Notes: a model not told the origin generated them from the letters alone. 64,000 nt of DNA from Pseudomonas sp. 10-1B (GCF_000935045.1 NZ_JYKS01000040.1:1-64000), one strand, 5' to 3'. Positions 7,881 through 16,975 are shown, counted from the stretch's first letter. Made by a program: numbers and translations.

Positions 7881-8543
7881 GTGTGCCCGGCATGGGCCAA
7901 AACCAGTCATCTGAGATTGATGACCAGACTGAGTGACGACAACTGTAGCGAAACGCAAGGTGGACGCCGTGAGACCAAGCTGAAAGAAGCGCGTAGCAAA
8001 GGTACGACCGCAGGAACACGAACAGGCAGTGAGGCAGGATGTGGGCGATAAGCGTTCTAGGAACCGCGAAATCCAACAGTCACCGAAAGACACATCAGGT
8101 AGAGCCTGGCGGCACGGACCGAAGGTTTTGGCACCTTACCCGGGGAGATCTCGAACGGGAAACCGGACGAGAAGTCAGCCGAGGCCGTAGTAGCGAAGAA
8201 GGATGGTAATGCGTCTGGAGCCAAGGGCCGAAGGATAGGCGATACGTCTCCAGTTTTTCGGATGGCAAGCAATTGCTCTTTGAACCAACGCCCTGTAGCC
8301 ATGATTGACATGAACGGGGGGACCGGCTGGTGATAGCGAGGTGGATCCTCGTGAAGGTCCAGCAGGAAAGAGGTGCGGACATCCGGCGAGGCTGGAGAAA
8401 GCTGTGTCGAGCGTTATGAGCAGGATGTATGTGCGAATAACGCCATGGCGGTCACGCTGTGCTGTCCAACCGCCGGATGCGGAAAACCGCACGTCCGGTG
8501 GTGTGGGAGGGGTGACGGGCTTGTCCCGTCACCTCCACCCGAT
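7881..8543 (+). mobile_element. Class C (IIC) group II intron without reverse transcriptase
   Basis: The 5' end gtgtgcccggcatgggcc fits GUGYG and is the start seen in class C introns. Domain I/II/III landmarks follow (gaacacgaac; taccccgg-like cttacccggggaga at about 8139; agaagtcagc at about 8170). Domain V is at about 8469-8502: ccgccggatgcgg, a GAAA-like loop, ccgcacgtccggtgg, with the class C triad CGC instead of AGC. Domain VI is a long hairpin (ggtgacggg/cccgtcacc) with the 3' end ...cccgat (AY). Total 663 nt. No reverse transcriptase motif (no YADD) exists; domain IV holds only about 250 nt without a long frame. The upstream exon is a hairpin, the usual class C target. Excision would need a protein supplied in trans. 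Confidence 0.9.
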
Positions 8544-8672
8544 CGTTTGTTTCAGGCCAGTGCGGCCTGTGACAGGCGCGCGCGACCGCCTTGTTCGTAC
8601 GACGCGATATCGAGCCATGCACCAAGGCGTTCGCGCGCAAATCCCATAGGAATAATTGGCCCGAAACGAACG

Positions 8673-8720
8673 TAGGAGCGAGCGCCAGCTCGCGATGCGC
8701 CGCGCGGGCGGCGCTCGATC
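8673..8720 (-). repeat. 48-bp palindromic repeat, inverted right copy
   Basis: Reverse complement of 7833-7880. Between the intron end and this copy, bases 8544-8672 start cgtttgtttcaggcc and end ggcccgaaacgaacg, so this spacer also has imperfect inverted ends. The whole 8544-8760 segment has no credible gene. Confidence 0.88.
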
Positions 8721-8787
8721 TCACACACGCTGAAGATGCCGCGGCGAGCACTGGCAACCCTGATGCCCTTGCCAGAAACCATAGAAT

Positions 8788-8861
8788 CTCCCACAGGTAC
8801 TGCACAGGGCCAGAGGCCTATGCGGTCGAGGTGGGAGCGGGTTCACCCGCGAAGAGGCCGG
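8788..8861. repeat. REP element pair
   Basis: ctcccacagg ... gtgggagcgggttcacccgcgaagaggccgg: a hybrid of the 97-bp unit tail and the classic P. putida REP, 16 bases from the stop of the acetyltransferase gene. Confidence 0.8.
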
Positions 8862-8876
8862 ACCTGCAAGAGGTGG

Positions 8877-9446
8877 TTAGCGCCCGCGTCGCCGCGAGAC
8901 CCGCGCCTCGATATTCTTGCGCCCGATCAGCAACGGCGGCTTCTCTACCACCGGCTCATCCGCTAGCCACTTGTACATCACCAGGCAGTCCACCAGCCCC
9001 AGGCGGGCATGGCGATAGGCCTTGGGCAAGCGGCCAACCGTTTCGAAGCCCAGCTTGTGCCACAGTGCCACCGCCACTTCGTTGCTGGCCACCACCGAGT
9101 TGAACTGCAGGGCCAGAAAGCCTTCCTGGCGCGCCAGCTTCTGCGAGTGTTCGCACAGCACCCGCGCCACGCCGCGGCCGCGTGCCTGTTCGCAAACCAT
9201 GTAGCCGCAATTGCCCACGTGCCCGCCAGGCCCGGCGGCATTGGCCTTGAGGTAGTACGAGGCCAGCAGCTCGCCGTCTTGCTCGGCCACCAGCGTGTGC
9301 AAGGGTAGCTCCAGCCACAGATGGCGAGCCTGTTCGAAGCTCAGGGCCGGGTCGAATGCGTAGGTTTCACGGGCCTGGACAATGGCCTGGAGGGTGGGCC
9401 AGAAGCGTTCGAAGTCTTCGGGCGTCATCGGGCGGATGTGGATCAT
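8877..9446 (-). CDS. GNAT-family N-acetyltransferase
   Basis: 189 residues. The acetyl-CoA pyrophosphate loop motif (CEQARGRGVARVL, about 103-115; R-G-R-G-V-A core) and the last beta-bulge (ALWHKLGFETVGRLPKAY) define the GNAT fold. ATG at 9446 has AGGAACC upstream; the longer frame has no ribosome site. A basic tail (IGRKNIEARVSRRRGR) follows the domain and is unusual. Acceptor substrate unknown. Likely monocistronic or read with the AhpD-like gene 78 bases upstream. Confidence 0.88.
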   Translation of the reverse strand: MIHIRPMTPEDFERFWPTLQAIVQARETYAFDPALSFEQARHLWLELPLHTLVAEQDGELLASYYLKANAAGPGGHVGNCGYMVCEQARGRGVARVLCEHSQKLARQEGFLALQFNSVVASNEVAVALWHKLGFETVGRLPKAYRHARLGLVDCLVMYKWLADEPVVEKPPLLIGRKNIEARVSRRRGR

Positions 9447-9524
9447 GCTGGTTCCTGCAAGGGCTGGGGCGGCAAGTCTGGGTGGCGCGGCGCCGTCGCG
9501 CAAGGGCGGCGACACCGTTTGCCC

Positions 9525-9869
9525 TCAGCCGTTGGCCTTGCCCACCGCATCCATGGCCCGCGCCGAGTAGACCAAGGCTGCACCGGCATTCATCGCCACG
9601 GCCACGCCGAGGGCCTCGGCGATTTCCTCGCGGCTGGCACCGTGCTTGACGGCCTGCTGCGAATGCACGGCAATGCAGCCGTCACAGCGGGTGGTCACGG
9701 CCACGGCGAGGGAGATCAGCTCGCGGGTCTTGGCGTCCAGGTGGTTGGTCTTGGCCCCCGCACCGCTAGCGGTGATGTAGCCGGCCACGGTGTCGGGGGA
9801 GAGTTGCTTGAGATCGCCGATGCCGGCCATCAACTGCTTACGGTAGGCGTCCCAGTCCATCATGCTCAT
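9525..9869 (-). CDS. Carboxymuconolactone decarboxylase-family (AhpD-like) protein
   Basis: 114 residues from ATG 9869, which has AAGG eight bases upstream (GTG 9878 and ATG 9863 are alternatives). The motif CDGCIAVHSQQAVKHGAS is the CxxC...H signature of AhpD-like peroxidase/disulfide reductase members of the CMD family, so redox activity with an alkylhydroperoxide system is more likely than lactone decarboxylation. Small all-helical cytoplasmic protein, usually a trimer or hexamer. Confidence 0.88.
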   Translation of the reverse strand: MSMMDWDAYRKQLMAGIGDLKQLSPDTVAGYITASGAGAKTNHLDAKTRELISLAVAVTTRCDGCIAVHSQQAVKHGASREEIAEALGVAVAMNAGAALVYSARAMDAVGKANG

Positions 9870-9947
9870 CGTCTTCACCTTGGGGAGGTTGCGAGTGGAG
9901 CTTTCAGGCTAGTCGAAGAGTGGCAAGTGTGAGGCTTGTACTTTGGG

Positions 9948-10847
9948 TCAGATATAGATGAACACCAGTACCAACGCCGCGACTACGACCCACTTCTCCA
10001 GGTAGTAACGCATGCGGTTGCGCTTCTTCAGCGCCTTGCCGCGCTCGCGGATCTTGTAGATGCGGGTGAACAGCCGGTTGATGCCACCGGTCTTGTCGCC
10101 GGCATCGTTGGGGGCGGCGGCAGCAGCCATGACGTTGCGGCTGAACCAGCGGTTGAACGCGGTTGCCCAGCGGTACTTGAGCGGGCGCTCGACGTCACAG
10201 AACAGGATGATGCGGTTGTGCTCGGTGGTGTTGGCCGCGTAGTGGATGTAGGTCTCGTCGAACACCACGCCCTCGCCATCGCGCCAGGAGTACTTCTCGC
10301 CGTCCACATCGATGTAGCAACCGTCGTCGTTGGGTGTGTCCAGGCCCAGGTGGTAGCGGTACGAACCGGCATACGGGTCACGATGGCGCACCAGCTTGGC
10401 GCCCGGCGGCAGGGTGGCGAACATGGCGGCCTTGACCGTGCCGATGCCTTGCAGCAACTCGGTGGTGCGTGGGCACAGGGTCATCGCCGATGGATGGCTT
10501 TCGCCGTACCACTTCAGGTAGAAGCGTTTCCAGCCAGTCTTGAAGAACGAATTGAAACCGACATCATCGTAATTGTCGGACTTCTTGATCTCGCCCACGT
10601 GCAGCAGCTGGCGGGCCTCCTCGCGGATTTCCTGCCAGTGGTCCTGCAGCGGCCGCAGTTCGGGGAAGGCCTCGACCGGCAGGTAAGGCTTGGCCGGGTG
10701 CTTGGAAAACAGGTACAGGAAGCTGTTGATCGGCGCCAGGAAGCTGGAGTGGTCGCCCAGCTGGCGGGTCAGCTTGTGGCGAACCCGACCGCGCAGGTGA
10801 ACATAGGCGATCGAGAGGACGAAGAGCAGTACGAGTGCAATTTTCAT
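9948..10847 (-). CDS. lpxO: Lipid A hydroxylase LpxO (Fe2+/2-oxoglutarate dioxygenase)
   Basis: 299 residues, the usual length for Pseudomonas LpxO. Hydrophobic anchors at both ends (residues 1-17 and about 280-298) flank an aspartyl/asparaginyl beta-hydroxylase domain. Iron ligands appear as RHRDP...(H-x-D) around residue 158 and the later His in NTTEHNRIIL; HLGLDTP and the Arg downstream fit 2-oxoglutarate binding. The enzyme adds a 2-OH to a secondary acyl chain of lipid A at the inner membrane, affecting outer-membrane properties. Monocistronic, divergent from thpR. Confidence 0.93.
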   Translation of the reverse strand: MKIALVLLFVLSIAYVHLRGRVRHKLTRQLGDHSSFLAPINSFLYLFSKHPAKPYLPVEAFPELRPLQDHWQEIREEARQLLHVGEIKKSDNYDDVGFNSFFKTGWKRFYLKWYGESHPSAMTLCPRTTELLQGIGTVKAAMFATLPPGAKLVRHRDPYAGSYRYHLGLDTPNDDGCYIDVDGEKYSWRDGEGVVFDETYIHYAANTTEHNRIILFCDVERPLKYRWATAFNRWFSRNVMAAAAAPNDAGDKTGGINRLFTRIYKIRERGKALKKRNRMRYYLEKWVVVAALVLVFIYI

Positions 10848-11005
10848 GGACGTTTACTTGTCGAAAAATAGCCATGCGCCATGGCATAAGCGCGCCAGCA
10901 TAAACAATCATGGGGGTAGTTTGTACTTATTGTTACGAAAGTACGGGGAGACTTAGGTGTAATGTCCTACAGCCTTGCGCAAACGTTTCATGTCCAGGAG
11001 TTCGT

Positions 11006-11551
11006 ATGATTCAGGATCTACGCCCCAGCGGTAGCCCCTTCAAACGGCTGTTCTTCGCCTTGCCGGTCAGCGATGCCCAGCGCCGTGCCCTGGCCCAGTG
11101 GCGACGTAGCCTGAACCTGCGCAGCGGCAAGCCGGTGCCCGCCGCCAATTTCCATGTAACGCTATTGTTTCTCGGGGATGTGGATGCCCCCCAGGTGCCT
11201 GCGATCTGCGCTGCGGTCGACCAGTTGGCGTTGCCAGCGGTGGCGCTTCGGCTGGCGCTCGACCGTTTGCAGGTGTGGCAGCGGGCCAGCGCCCTGGTGC
11301 TGGAGCCGCAGCATACACCCCCGGCGCTGTTGCAACTGGTGTACGCCTTGCAGCAGGCGCTGCTGCCGTTGGGGGTGGAGGTGGCCAACCGCGAATATCG
11401 CCCGCACCTGACGCTGTCCAGGGATTACCGCGGCCAGCCGCCGGAGGCCAGCAGCGCGCCAGAGTTCTACCTCGGTGCCCGCCATTTCACCCTGTACGAG
11501 TCGCGCAAAGGCGCCTACTGGCCATTGGCGCAGTGGCCGCTACTCGGGTAG
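11006..11551 (+). CDS. thpR: RNA 2',3'-cyclic phosphodiesterase ThpR (LigT/2H family)
   Basis: 181 residues from ATG 11006 with CAGGAG six bases upstream. Two H-x-T-x motifs of the 2H phosphoesterase superfamily are intact: HVTL at about 50 and HLTL at about 134. The family opens 2',3'-cyclic phosphate RNA ends and was first named for 2'-5' RNA ligase activity. It stands alone between lpxO (divergent) and the beta-propeller gene (convergent). Confidence 0.92.
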   Translation: MIQDLRPSGSPFKRLFFALPVSDAQRRALAQWRRSLNLRSGKPVPAANFHVTLLFLGDVDAPQVPAICAAVDQLALPAVALRLALDRLQVWQRASALVLEPQHTPPALLQLVYALQQALLPLGVEVANREYRPHLTLSRDYRGQPPEASSAPEFYLGARHFTLYESRKGAYWPLAQWPLLG

Positions 11552-11573
11552 TGGCACGCCGATGCTGGACCTG

Positions 11574-12890
11574 CTACCAGGCCATTGCCTTGTCCCAGCC
11601 TTTCCAGAATAACCAGCGCCGCACTTCGCCATGCGCCCCGGTGCCGATCTGCCAGGCCGGCCGCTCGCTATCCAGGGCAATCACCGAAACAAACCCCGCA
11701 TGACTCGCCGCCACCAGTGTGCGCCCGTCGGCACTGATATCCAGTGCGCTGATGGTCGACCCCAGGTAATGCTGCCAATGCTCCGTGCCGTCTTCGCCAA
11801 ACGCCCGCAGGTAGCCATAGGCGTCGCCGACGATGTATTCACCTGCGCGTGCCACCCCGGCATACACCCGCGCGCCATCCTGCACCAGCGGGGTACGCGG
11901 GTCGTGGCTGTAGTAGTCGGTATCCAGCCCCGGCAGATCAGCCACCTTGACCCCAAGCGTGGCGCCGCTGTAGAAGTGGCAGGCATTGAGCAGCAACTGG
12001 TCACCTGCGCGGTTGAACAGCACGAAGTGCGGATACTCACTGCCTGGGCCGATTTCGGCCACCGGCCTGAGCTGGTCGTCCAGCACCAGGTGACGGCTGC
12101 CTTGTTCGCCCACCACGATCAACCGGCCATCCGCCGACACCGCGTCGTGCTCCATGCTCAGCCCCAGGTTGATGTCGTCCGGGTCGATGCCTTCGGCCAG
12201 TTCGTCGAGCACCCGTGCCTGGCGCGGCAGCAGGCGGGTCGCACCTTGGGTGGTCAGCAGGAAGATGCCTTCGGCGCTTACCAGCAGCACCCGCTGGCCA
12301 TCCGGAAAGGGAATCAGCGTGGTAGGCGTGGGCGGCAGGTCGAACGGCTCGAACGGGTAACCCGGCGGCAACCCCTCCAGCCCCGTGGGCCACGCCAGGC
12401 GCAGCACCTGTGGGCCGCCCCAGCCATCCGTCACGCGCACGCCCTCGGCATTGGCCAGGGCGAAGTAGCGGCGGGCCGGGCAGCGGCCGAAGTGTTCGAT
12501 ACCTATCACCGGGGTTACCCCATGCCGGTCGATACGCACCACCTGGCCTTTGTCGTACGGCATGCCGATGCGAGCCAGCAGGCTGCCGTCGTCCAGCAGC
12601 AGGAGGTTGCCTATACCTTGGCCGTGTTCATCGAGCAACGGCAGCAAGGGCTGATGGGCAGGCGGCCAGGCCTCCCGAAAGGCCTGGCGCTGCTGGTCGT
12701 CGACGCCAGGGCGGTTGGCCGCCTGCAGGGCTTCCAGCCAGGCTTCGAGCAGGTGCTCGGTGGCCGCTGCCTGCGGCTCTTCGAGATTGTCCCAGCCTTG
12801 TGCGCAGCCCTGCGCGACGTAGTCGTTGACGGCCTGGGCATAGGCGATGACTGCCTGCTGCCACTGCTGCTGGGGGTGCTGCTTGTCCAT
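11574..12890 (-). CDS. Predicted beta-propeller (WD40-like) cytoplasmic protein
   Basis: 438 residues from ATG 12890. No signal peptide. The first 100 residues are helical (QQAVIAYAQAVNDYVAQG...EAWLEALQAANR); the remainder is made of repeating beta segments with SADGR-type turns (VSADGRLIVVGE, ISADGRTLVAAS, PDGQRVLLVSAEG), as in WD40/quinoprotein propellers. I do not recognise a named family. The longer open frame upstream to 13280 is antisense to the MFS start region and is not credible. Confidence 0.75.
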   Translation of the reverse strand: MDKQHPQQQWQQAVIAYAQAVNDYVAQGCAQGWDNLEEPQAAATEHLLEAWLEALQAANRPGVDDQQRQAFREAWPPAHQPLLPLLDEHGQGIGNLLLLDDGSLLARIGMPYDKGQVVRIDRHGVTPVIGIEHFGRCPARRYFALANAEGVRVTDGWGGPQVLRLAWPTGLEGLPPGYPFEPFDLPPTPTTLIPFPDGQRVLLVSAEGIFLLTTQGATRLLPRQARVLDELAEGIDPDDINLGLSMEHDAVSADGRLIVVGEQGSRHLVLDDQLRPVAEIGPGSEYPHFVLFNRAGDQLLLNACHFYSGATLGVKVADLPGLDTDYYSHDPRTPLVQDGARVYAGVARAGEYIVGDAYGYLRAFGEDGTEHWQHYLGSTISALDISADGRTLVAASHAGFVSVIALDSERPAWQIGTGAHGEVRRWLFWKGWDKAMAW

Positions 12891-13095
12891 GAGCGGATCG
12901 GGCTCCTCGTTGCACACGCGTTTCACACAAAGCGCGCATGGTACTCCTTCTGCCCGCCTTGCGGTTGTGAGGCCCCGGCTTGACGCGTACCATGCCGGGC
13001 ATTCCTTCCAATAACAACGCGTGCGTCGACACCCCTGAGAGCGGGTGGCTGGCGTGTGCCCTGTTGCCTTGTCTGCGGAGAACCGGTTTTCCCCC

Positions 13096-14310
13096 ATGAA
13101 CGGACCCATACCCACCGACCTGCCGCCCACGGCAGGCAGCGGCAGTTGGCTGAGCGTCATAGCCCTGGCCCTGGCGGCCTTCATCTTCAACACCACCGAG
13201 TTCGTCCCGGTGGCGTTGCTCAGCGACATTGGCCGCAGCTTCGACATGGGCACCGCCCAGGTCGGCCTGATGCTGACCATCTACGCCTGGGTGGTGGCGC
13301 TGGCATCGCTGCCGATGATGCTGCTCACCCGCAACATCGAACGGCGGCGCTTGTTGCTGTTCGTGTTCCTGGTGTTCATCGTCAGTCACTTGCTGTCGTG
13401 GTTGTCGCAGAGCTTTGCCATGTTGCTGGTCAGCCGTATCGGTATTGCCCTGGCGCATGCGGTGTTCTGGGCCATCACCGCCTCGCTGGCGGTGCGTGTG
13501 GCGCCACCTGGCCAACAGGCCAAGGCGTTGGGCCTGCTGGCCACCGGTACTACCCTGGCCATGGTCCTGGGCATTCCGCTGGGCCGCGTGGTAGGCGAGG
13601 CGCTGGGCTGGCGCATCACCTTCCTGAGCATTGCCGGGGTGGCGTTGGCCACCATGCTGTGTTTGATGAAATCGCTGCCGCTGCTGCCCAGCCAGAACTC
13701 CGGTTCGCTGCGCAGCCTGCCGATCCTGTTCAAGCGCCCGGCGCTGGTCATTACCTATTTGCTGGTGACGCTGGTGATCACTGCACAGTTCACCGCCTAC
13801 AGCTACATCGAGCCGTTCGCCCTACACGTGGCGCAGATTGGTGGTGAGCGCACCACGCTGTTGCTGCTGTTGTTCGGCGGCGCCGGGGTATTTGGTTCGT
13901 TGCTGTTCAGCCGTTACAGCGACCGCTTCCCGCATGGCTTCCTGGTGGGCTCGATCGGGGTGCTGGCGGCGTGCCTGCTGTTACTGCTGCCGCTGTCGGG
14001 CAACTTCTATGTGTTCGCTGCGCTGAGCATGTTCTGGGGCGTGGCGATTCTCAGCTTCAGCCTGTCGCTGCAGTCCAAGACCCTGAAGCTGGCGTCTGAC
14101 GCTACCGACGTGGCCATGGCACTGTTCTCGGGCATCTATAACATTGGTATTGGCGGTGGTGCGCTGCTGGGCAGTATCGTCAGCAGCCAGATGGATGTTG
14201 CGGATATCGGCCTGGTGGGCGGTAGCGTGGCGGTGGTCGGGTTGCTGCTGGCTGTGGCCAGCACCCGGCGGTTCCGTGAGGCGTTGGGTGGGGTACCCGG
14301 GCATTCCTGA
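13096..14310 (+). CDS. MFS sugar/drug efflux transporter (SotB-like)
   Basis: 404 residues, twelve membrane segments. The first helix with FIFNTTEFVPVALLSDI and MTPDGMTGQ-like region 'MGTAQVGLMLTIYAWVVALASLPMML' is typical of the SotB/YdeA arabinose/IPTG efflux group of DHA1 transporters (usually about 396 residues). ATG 13096 is chosen because the N-terminal 18 residues then resemble homologues; GGAG lies 16 bases upstream, rather far. Function inferred: proton-driven export of sugars or small toxic compounds. Confidence 0.85.
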   Translation: MNGPIPTDLPPTAGSGSWLSVIALALAAFIFNTTEFVPVALLSDIGRSFDMGTAQVGLMLTIYAWVVALASLPMMLLTRNIERRRLLLFVFLVFIVSHLLSWLSQSFAMLLVSRIGIALAHAVFWAITASLAVRVAPPGQQAKALGLLATGTTLAMVLGIPLGRVVGEALGWRITFLSIAGVALATMLCLMKSLPLLPSQNSGSLRSLPILFKRPALVITYLLVTLVITAQFTAYSYIEPFALHVAQIGGERTTLLLLLFGGAGVFGSLLFSRYSDRFPHGFLVGSIGVLAACLLLLLPLSGNFYVFAALSMFWGVAILSFSLSLQSKTLKLASDATDVAMALFSGIYNIGIGGGALLGSIVSSQMDVADIGLVGGSVAVVGLLLAVASTRRFREALGGVPGHS

Positions 14311-14320
14311 ATGACTGTGC

Positions 14321-14417
14321 TGGCCTCTTCGCGGGTGAACCCGCTCCCACAGGTCCTGCATCATTCCTGAGATAGATGCAGTCCCTGTGGGAGCGGGTTC
14401 ACCCGCGAAGAGGCCGG
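14321..14417. repeat. Inverted REP pair
   Basis: Two head-to-head P. putida REPs: tggcctcttcgcgggtgaac... and its complement ...gttcacccgcgaagaggccgg. Located between the convergent MFS and LysE genes, where it could also end transcription. Confidence 0.9.
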
Positions 14418-14433
14418 TATTGGCAGCACAACA

Positions 14434-15018
14434 TCAAACCAGGACTGCTGTCCACGCAGACACCAGCAACACCCCAGCCAACATCTGGTTGAACACCCGC
14501 AACAACTGCGGTGCCTGCAACCAGCGCGCGCTACCCACTCCAAGCACCGCCCACGCGGCCATGCACGGCAGGGCGACCAGCCAGAACACCAGCGCCAACT
14601 GCCACACCGGCAATGACGGCGCAGCAAACACCCCGACCACCGCCACGGCCATCAACCACACTTTGGGGTTCACCACCTGCAATGAGGCGGCGCTGAATGC
14701 GCTGAAACCTTGCGCCGTGGTCCCCTGCAGCGGGGCGGCGGCACTGCGCAGCATCTTCCACGCCAGCCAGCTCAGCCACAGCACCCCGGCCCAGCTCATC
14801 AGCTGTTGGGCCAAAGGGTGGCGCAACAACAATTCTCCCAGCCCCAGGCCAACCAGCAGTACGATCGCCGCTGCCGCGCCACAGGCCGCCAAGATCGGCG
14901 CCAGGCTCGCGCGCAGACCCAGGCGGGCGCCATGGGTCAGGATCAACAGGTTGGTCGGCCCCGGGCTGATACTGGATACCAGGGCAAACAGAATGAAGGG
15001 CAACAACGACTGCGACAT
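14434..15018 (-). CDS. LysE/RhtB-family amino-acid exporter
   Basis: 194 residues with six membrane segments. The N-terminal SSISPGPTNLLIL (about 15-27) is the family signature S-x-x-P-G-P-x. ATG 15018 begins MSQSLLPFILFAL. It is followed 51 bases upstream by an AraC regulator on the same strand, a pair common in pseudomonads where the regulator controls export of an amino acid or analogue. Substrate unknown. Confidence 0.9.
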   Translation of the reverse strand: MSQSLLPFILFALVSSISPGPTNLLILTHGARLGLRASLAPILAACGAAAAIVLLVGLGLGELLLRHPLAQQLMSWAGVLWLSWLAWKMLRSAAAPLQGTTAQGFSAFSAASLQVVNPKVWLMAVAVVGVFAAPSLPVWQLALVFWLVALPCMAAWAVLGVGSARWLQAPQLLRVFNQMLAGVLLVSAWTAVLV

Positions 15019-15069
15019 GGTCAAGGGCTCCGGACTAATCGAAGCACCATGCTCGCTGCCCGCAGGCAC

Positions 15070-15900
15070 TCAGTCTGGAAGGTTTGAGCAGCGCTTGCGG
15101 TAGTCGGCCGGGGTCAACCGGTAGGCGCGGCGGAACCAGCGCCCCAGGTGGCTCTGGTCGGCAAAGCCCAGGGCCATGGCCACTTCGGCTGGCGTTTGGC
15201 CGTGGGCGAGCAGGCGCCGGGCCCGCGCCAGGCGCAACTGGATCAGGTAGGCATGCGGAGCAATGCCGAAAGCGGCCTTGAACGCACGGGTCAGGCGAAA
15301 GCGGTCGATGCCACAGGCCTGGGCCAAGTCTTCCAGGCCGATGTCGCGCTCCAGGTTGGCGTGCAGGTAGTCACGCGCGCGCTGCGCGGTCAGCGGCAGG
15401 CGCGGGTCGGGGTTGATGCGCCGGCGCCAGTGCAGGTGGCGGGTCAGGCAGGCGAGCAGGTCGTCCATGGCGGTTTGCCGGACGATCCGCAAGTCCTGGT
15501 CATGCACAGCGCGGAAGGCGAGGGCGGTGGCACGCGCCAGGCGTTCATCGTGGCACAAGGTATCGGCAAAGCTGGGCAGGCTGTCGCCCGGCGCCTGCTC
15601 GAACAGCGCTCGCAGTTGCTGGTCGAGCCACGTGGGCTCGAGGTACAGCGTCGAGTAGGTGAAGCCTTCTTCTGTGGGCGCCAGGCCATCGTGGATGTCG
15701 CCGGGTTCGAGCAAAAATACCTGCCCCGGCGTGCTGCGGTGGCGCACCCGCCGGCAATTGAACTGTTGCACGCCCTGTTCGGTCACGCCTACCAGAAAGC
15801 TGTCGTGCCAGTGCGGGTCATAGGCATGCCCGACAAAATGCGCCCGGACCGACTCGATGCCGGTGTCGGCGTCTTGCTTGAAGTCGATCCAGTTGCTCAT
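15070..15900 (-). CDS. AraC-family transcriptional regulator
   Basis: 276 residues: an N-terminal cupin effector domain (AHFVGHAYDPHWHDSFLVGV near 20-40) and a C-terminal double helix-turn-helix of the AraC type (RDYLHANLERDIGLEDLAQA near 175; GFADQSHLGRWFRRAYRLTPADYRK at the end, quoted in parts: SHLGRWFRR, TPADYR). Probably controls the LysE exporter gene 51 bases downstream on the same strand. Confidence 0.92.
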   Translation of the reverse strand: MSNWIDFKQDADTGIESVRAHFVGHAYDPHWHDSFLVGVTEQGVQQFNCRRVRHRSTPGQVFLLEPGDIHDGLAPTEEGFTYSTLYLEPTWLDQQLRALFEQAPGDSLPSFADTLCHDERLARATALAFRAVHDQDLRIVRQTAMDDLLACLTRHLHWRRRINPDPRLPLTAQRARDYLHANLERDIGLEDLAQACGIDRFRLTRAFKAAFGIAPHAYLIQLRLARARRLLAHGQTPAEVAMALGFADQSHLGRWFRRAYRLTPADYRKRCSNLPD

Positions 15901-15947
15901 CGCCGTGTGCCGTGGGGTAAATGACTACCTTAGCGTAACGCCGCGGC

Positions 15948-16871
15948 TCAGTCTGGAACGATTGTGCAGCCGTTGCTCAGTGCCCGGCTGCGCAGGGCTT
16001 CGAAGCGCTCGCGCAGCCACAGATGCAATTGCGCCACTGCAGGTGTGAGCTGCTTGCGATGCGGGCAAACCAGGGTGATCGGGGCAGGCTCGCCGAGGAA
16101 TTCGGGCAGGACGATCTCCAGTTCACCGGCGGTAATGTTGGCGCTGACATCCAGCCATGATTTATAGACGATGCCTTCGCCTTGAATGGCCAGGCGGCGG
16201 ATGACATCGGCGTCATCACTGACCAGCGGCCCGCGCACCTGCACGGTGCGGTTGCCCAACTGCCACTTGTCGTACACCCGACTGTGTTGCATGTACAGCA
16301 GGCAGGCGTGCTGCTGCAGGGCCTCGGGGGTGAGCGGGTGGCCGTGGCGGGCCAGATAGTCAGGTGAGGCGACCAGCACCCGGCGGTTCCAGTCGGCCAG
16401 CGGCAGGGCAATGTAGTTGGCGTCCTGGTTGAGGCCATAGCGGATGGCCACATCCACTGGGTCGCGGTTGAGGTCGGCAATCTGGTCGGACAGGAAGAAG
16501 CGCAACTGCAGTGCCGGGTGCTCGCGGCGAAAGGCACTCAGCCACGGCAGCAGCATGTTGCGGCCCATGTCGGACGGTGCCGACACCTGCAGGGTGCCGC
16601 GCAGGGTATTGGGGTTGCCATGCAGGTCCTGCTGACCCTGGCGCAGGCTCTCCAGCACATTCAGCGCGGTGGGCAGGTAGCGCTCCCCTTCGGCTGTCAG
16701 GCGCAGGCTGCGGGTGGTACGAGCGAACAGGCGCACATCCAGGTCGCGCTCCAGGCGCTTGATCGCGGCAGCCACCTGGCCCGGCAGCAAGCCTGCTTCA
16801 TGGGCGGCGGCAGTGAAGCTGCCCAGCACGCTGCTTCGGGCGAACAGTTCGAGGTCGGCGATGCGCAGCAT
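15948..16871 (-). CDS. LysR-family transcriptional regulator, divergent from nfsB
   Basis: 307 residues from ATG 16871 (GGAG five bases upstream; GTG 16877 is possible). N-terminal winged helix-turn-helix (DLELFARSSVLGSFTAAAHE...LPGQVAAAIKRLERDL) and a periplasmic-binding-like effector domain. Divergent with the nitroreductase gene from a 104-base shared promoter region, the usual arrangement for a LysR regulator and its target. Confidence 0.9.
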   Translation of the reverse strand: MLRIADLELFARSSVLGSFTAAAHEAGLLPGQVAAAIKRLERDLDVRLFARTTRSLRLTAEGERYLPTALNVLESLRQGQQDLHGNPNTLRGTLQVSAPSDMGRNMLLPWLSAFRREHPALQLRFFLSDQIADLNRDPVDVAIRYGLNQDANYIALPLADWNRRVLVASPDYLARHGHPLTPEALQQHACLLYMQHSRVYDKWQLGNRTVQVRGPLVSDDADVIRRLAIQGEGIVYKSWLDVSANITAGELEIVLPEFLGEPAPITLVCPHRKQLTPAVAQLHLWLRERFEALRSRALSNGCTIVPD

Positions 16872-16975
16872 TTTCACTCCAGGGATGAAAGTGTTGCTGT
16901 ATTGTGCCGGTTTTTCTTTTTTGCTGGAAAGATAAGATGCGCGGCAAATCCACTGTTCATTTCTGGAGTTGTTGC

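Noticed and set aside
8195..8440. Remnant of the group II intron reverse transcriptase in domain IV
   Set aside because: No RT motif and only short frames broken by stops are seen; the region is better described as domain IV with the gene deleted.
11631..12983. Long open frames opposite to real genes (for example over the beta-propeller gene, soxA and the hybrid kinase)
   Set aside because: They are antisense shadows typical of high-GC DNA: no ribosome sites, Ala/Arg/Gly/Gln-biased composition and no family motifs.
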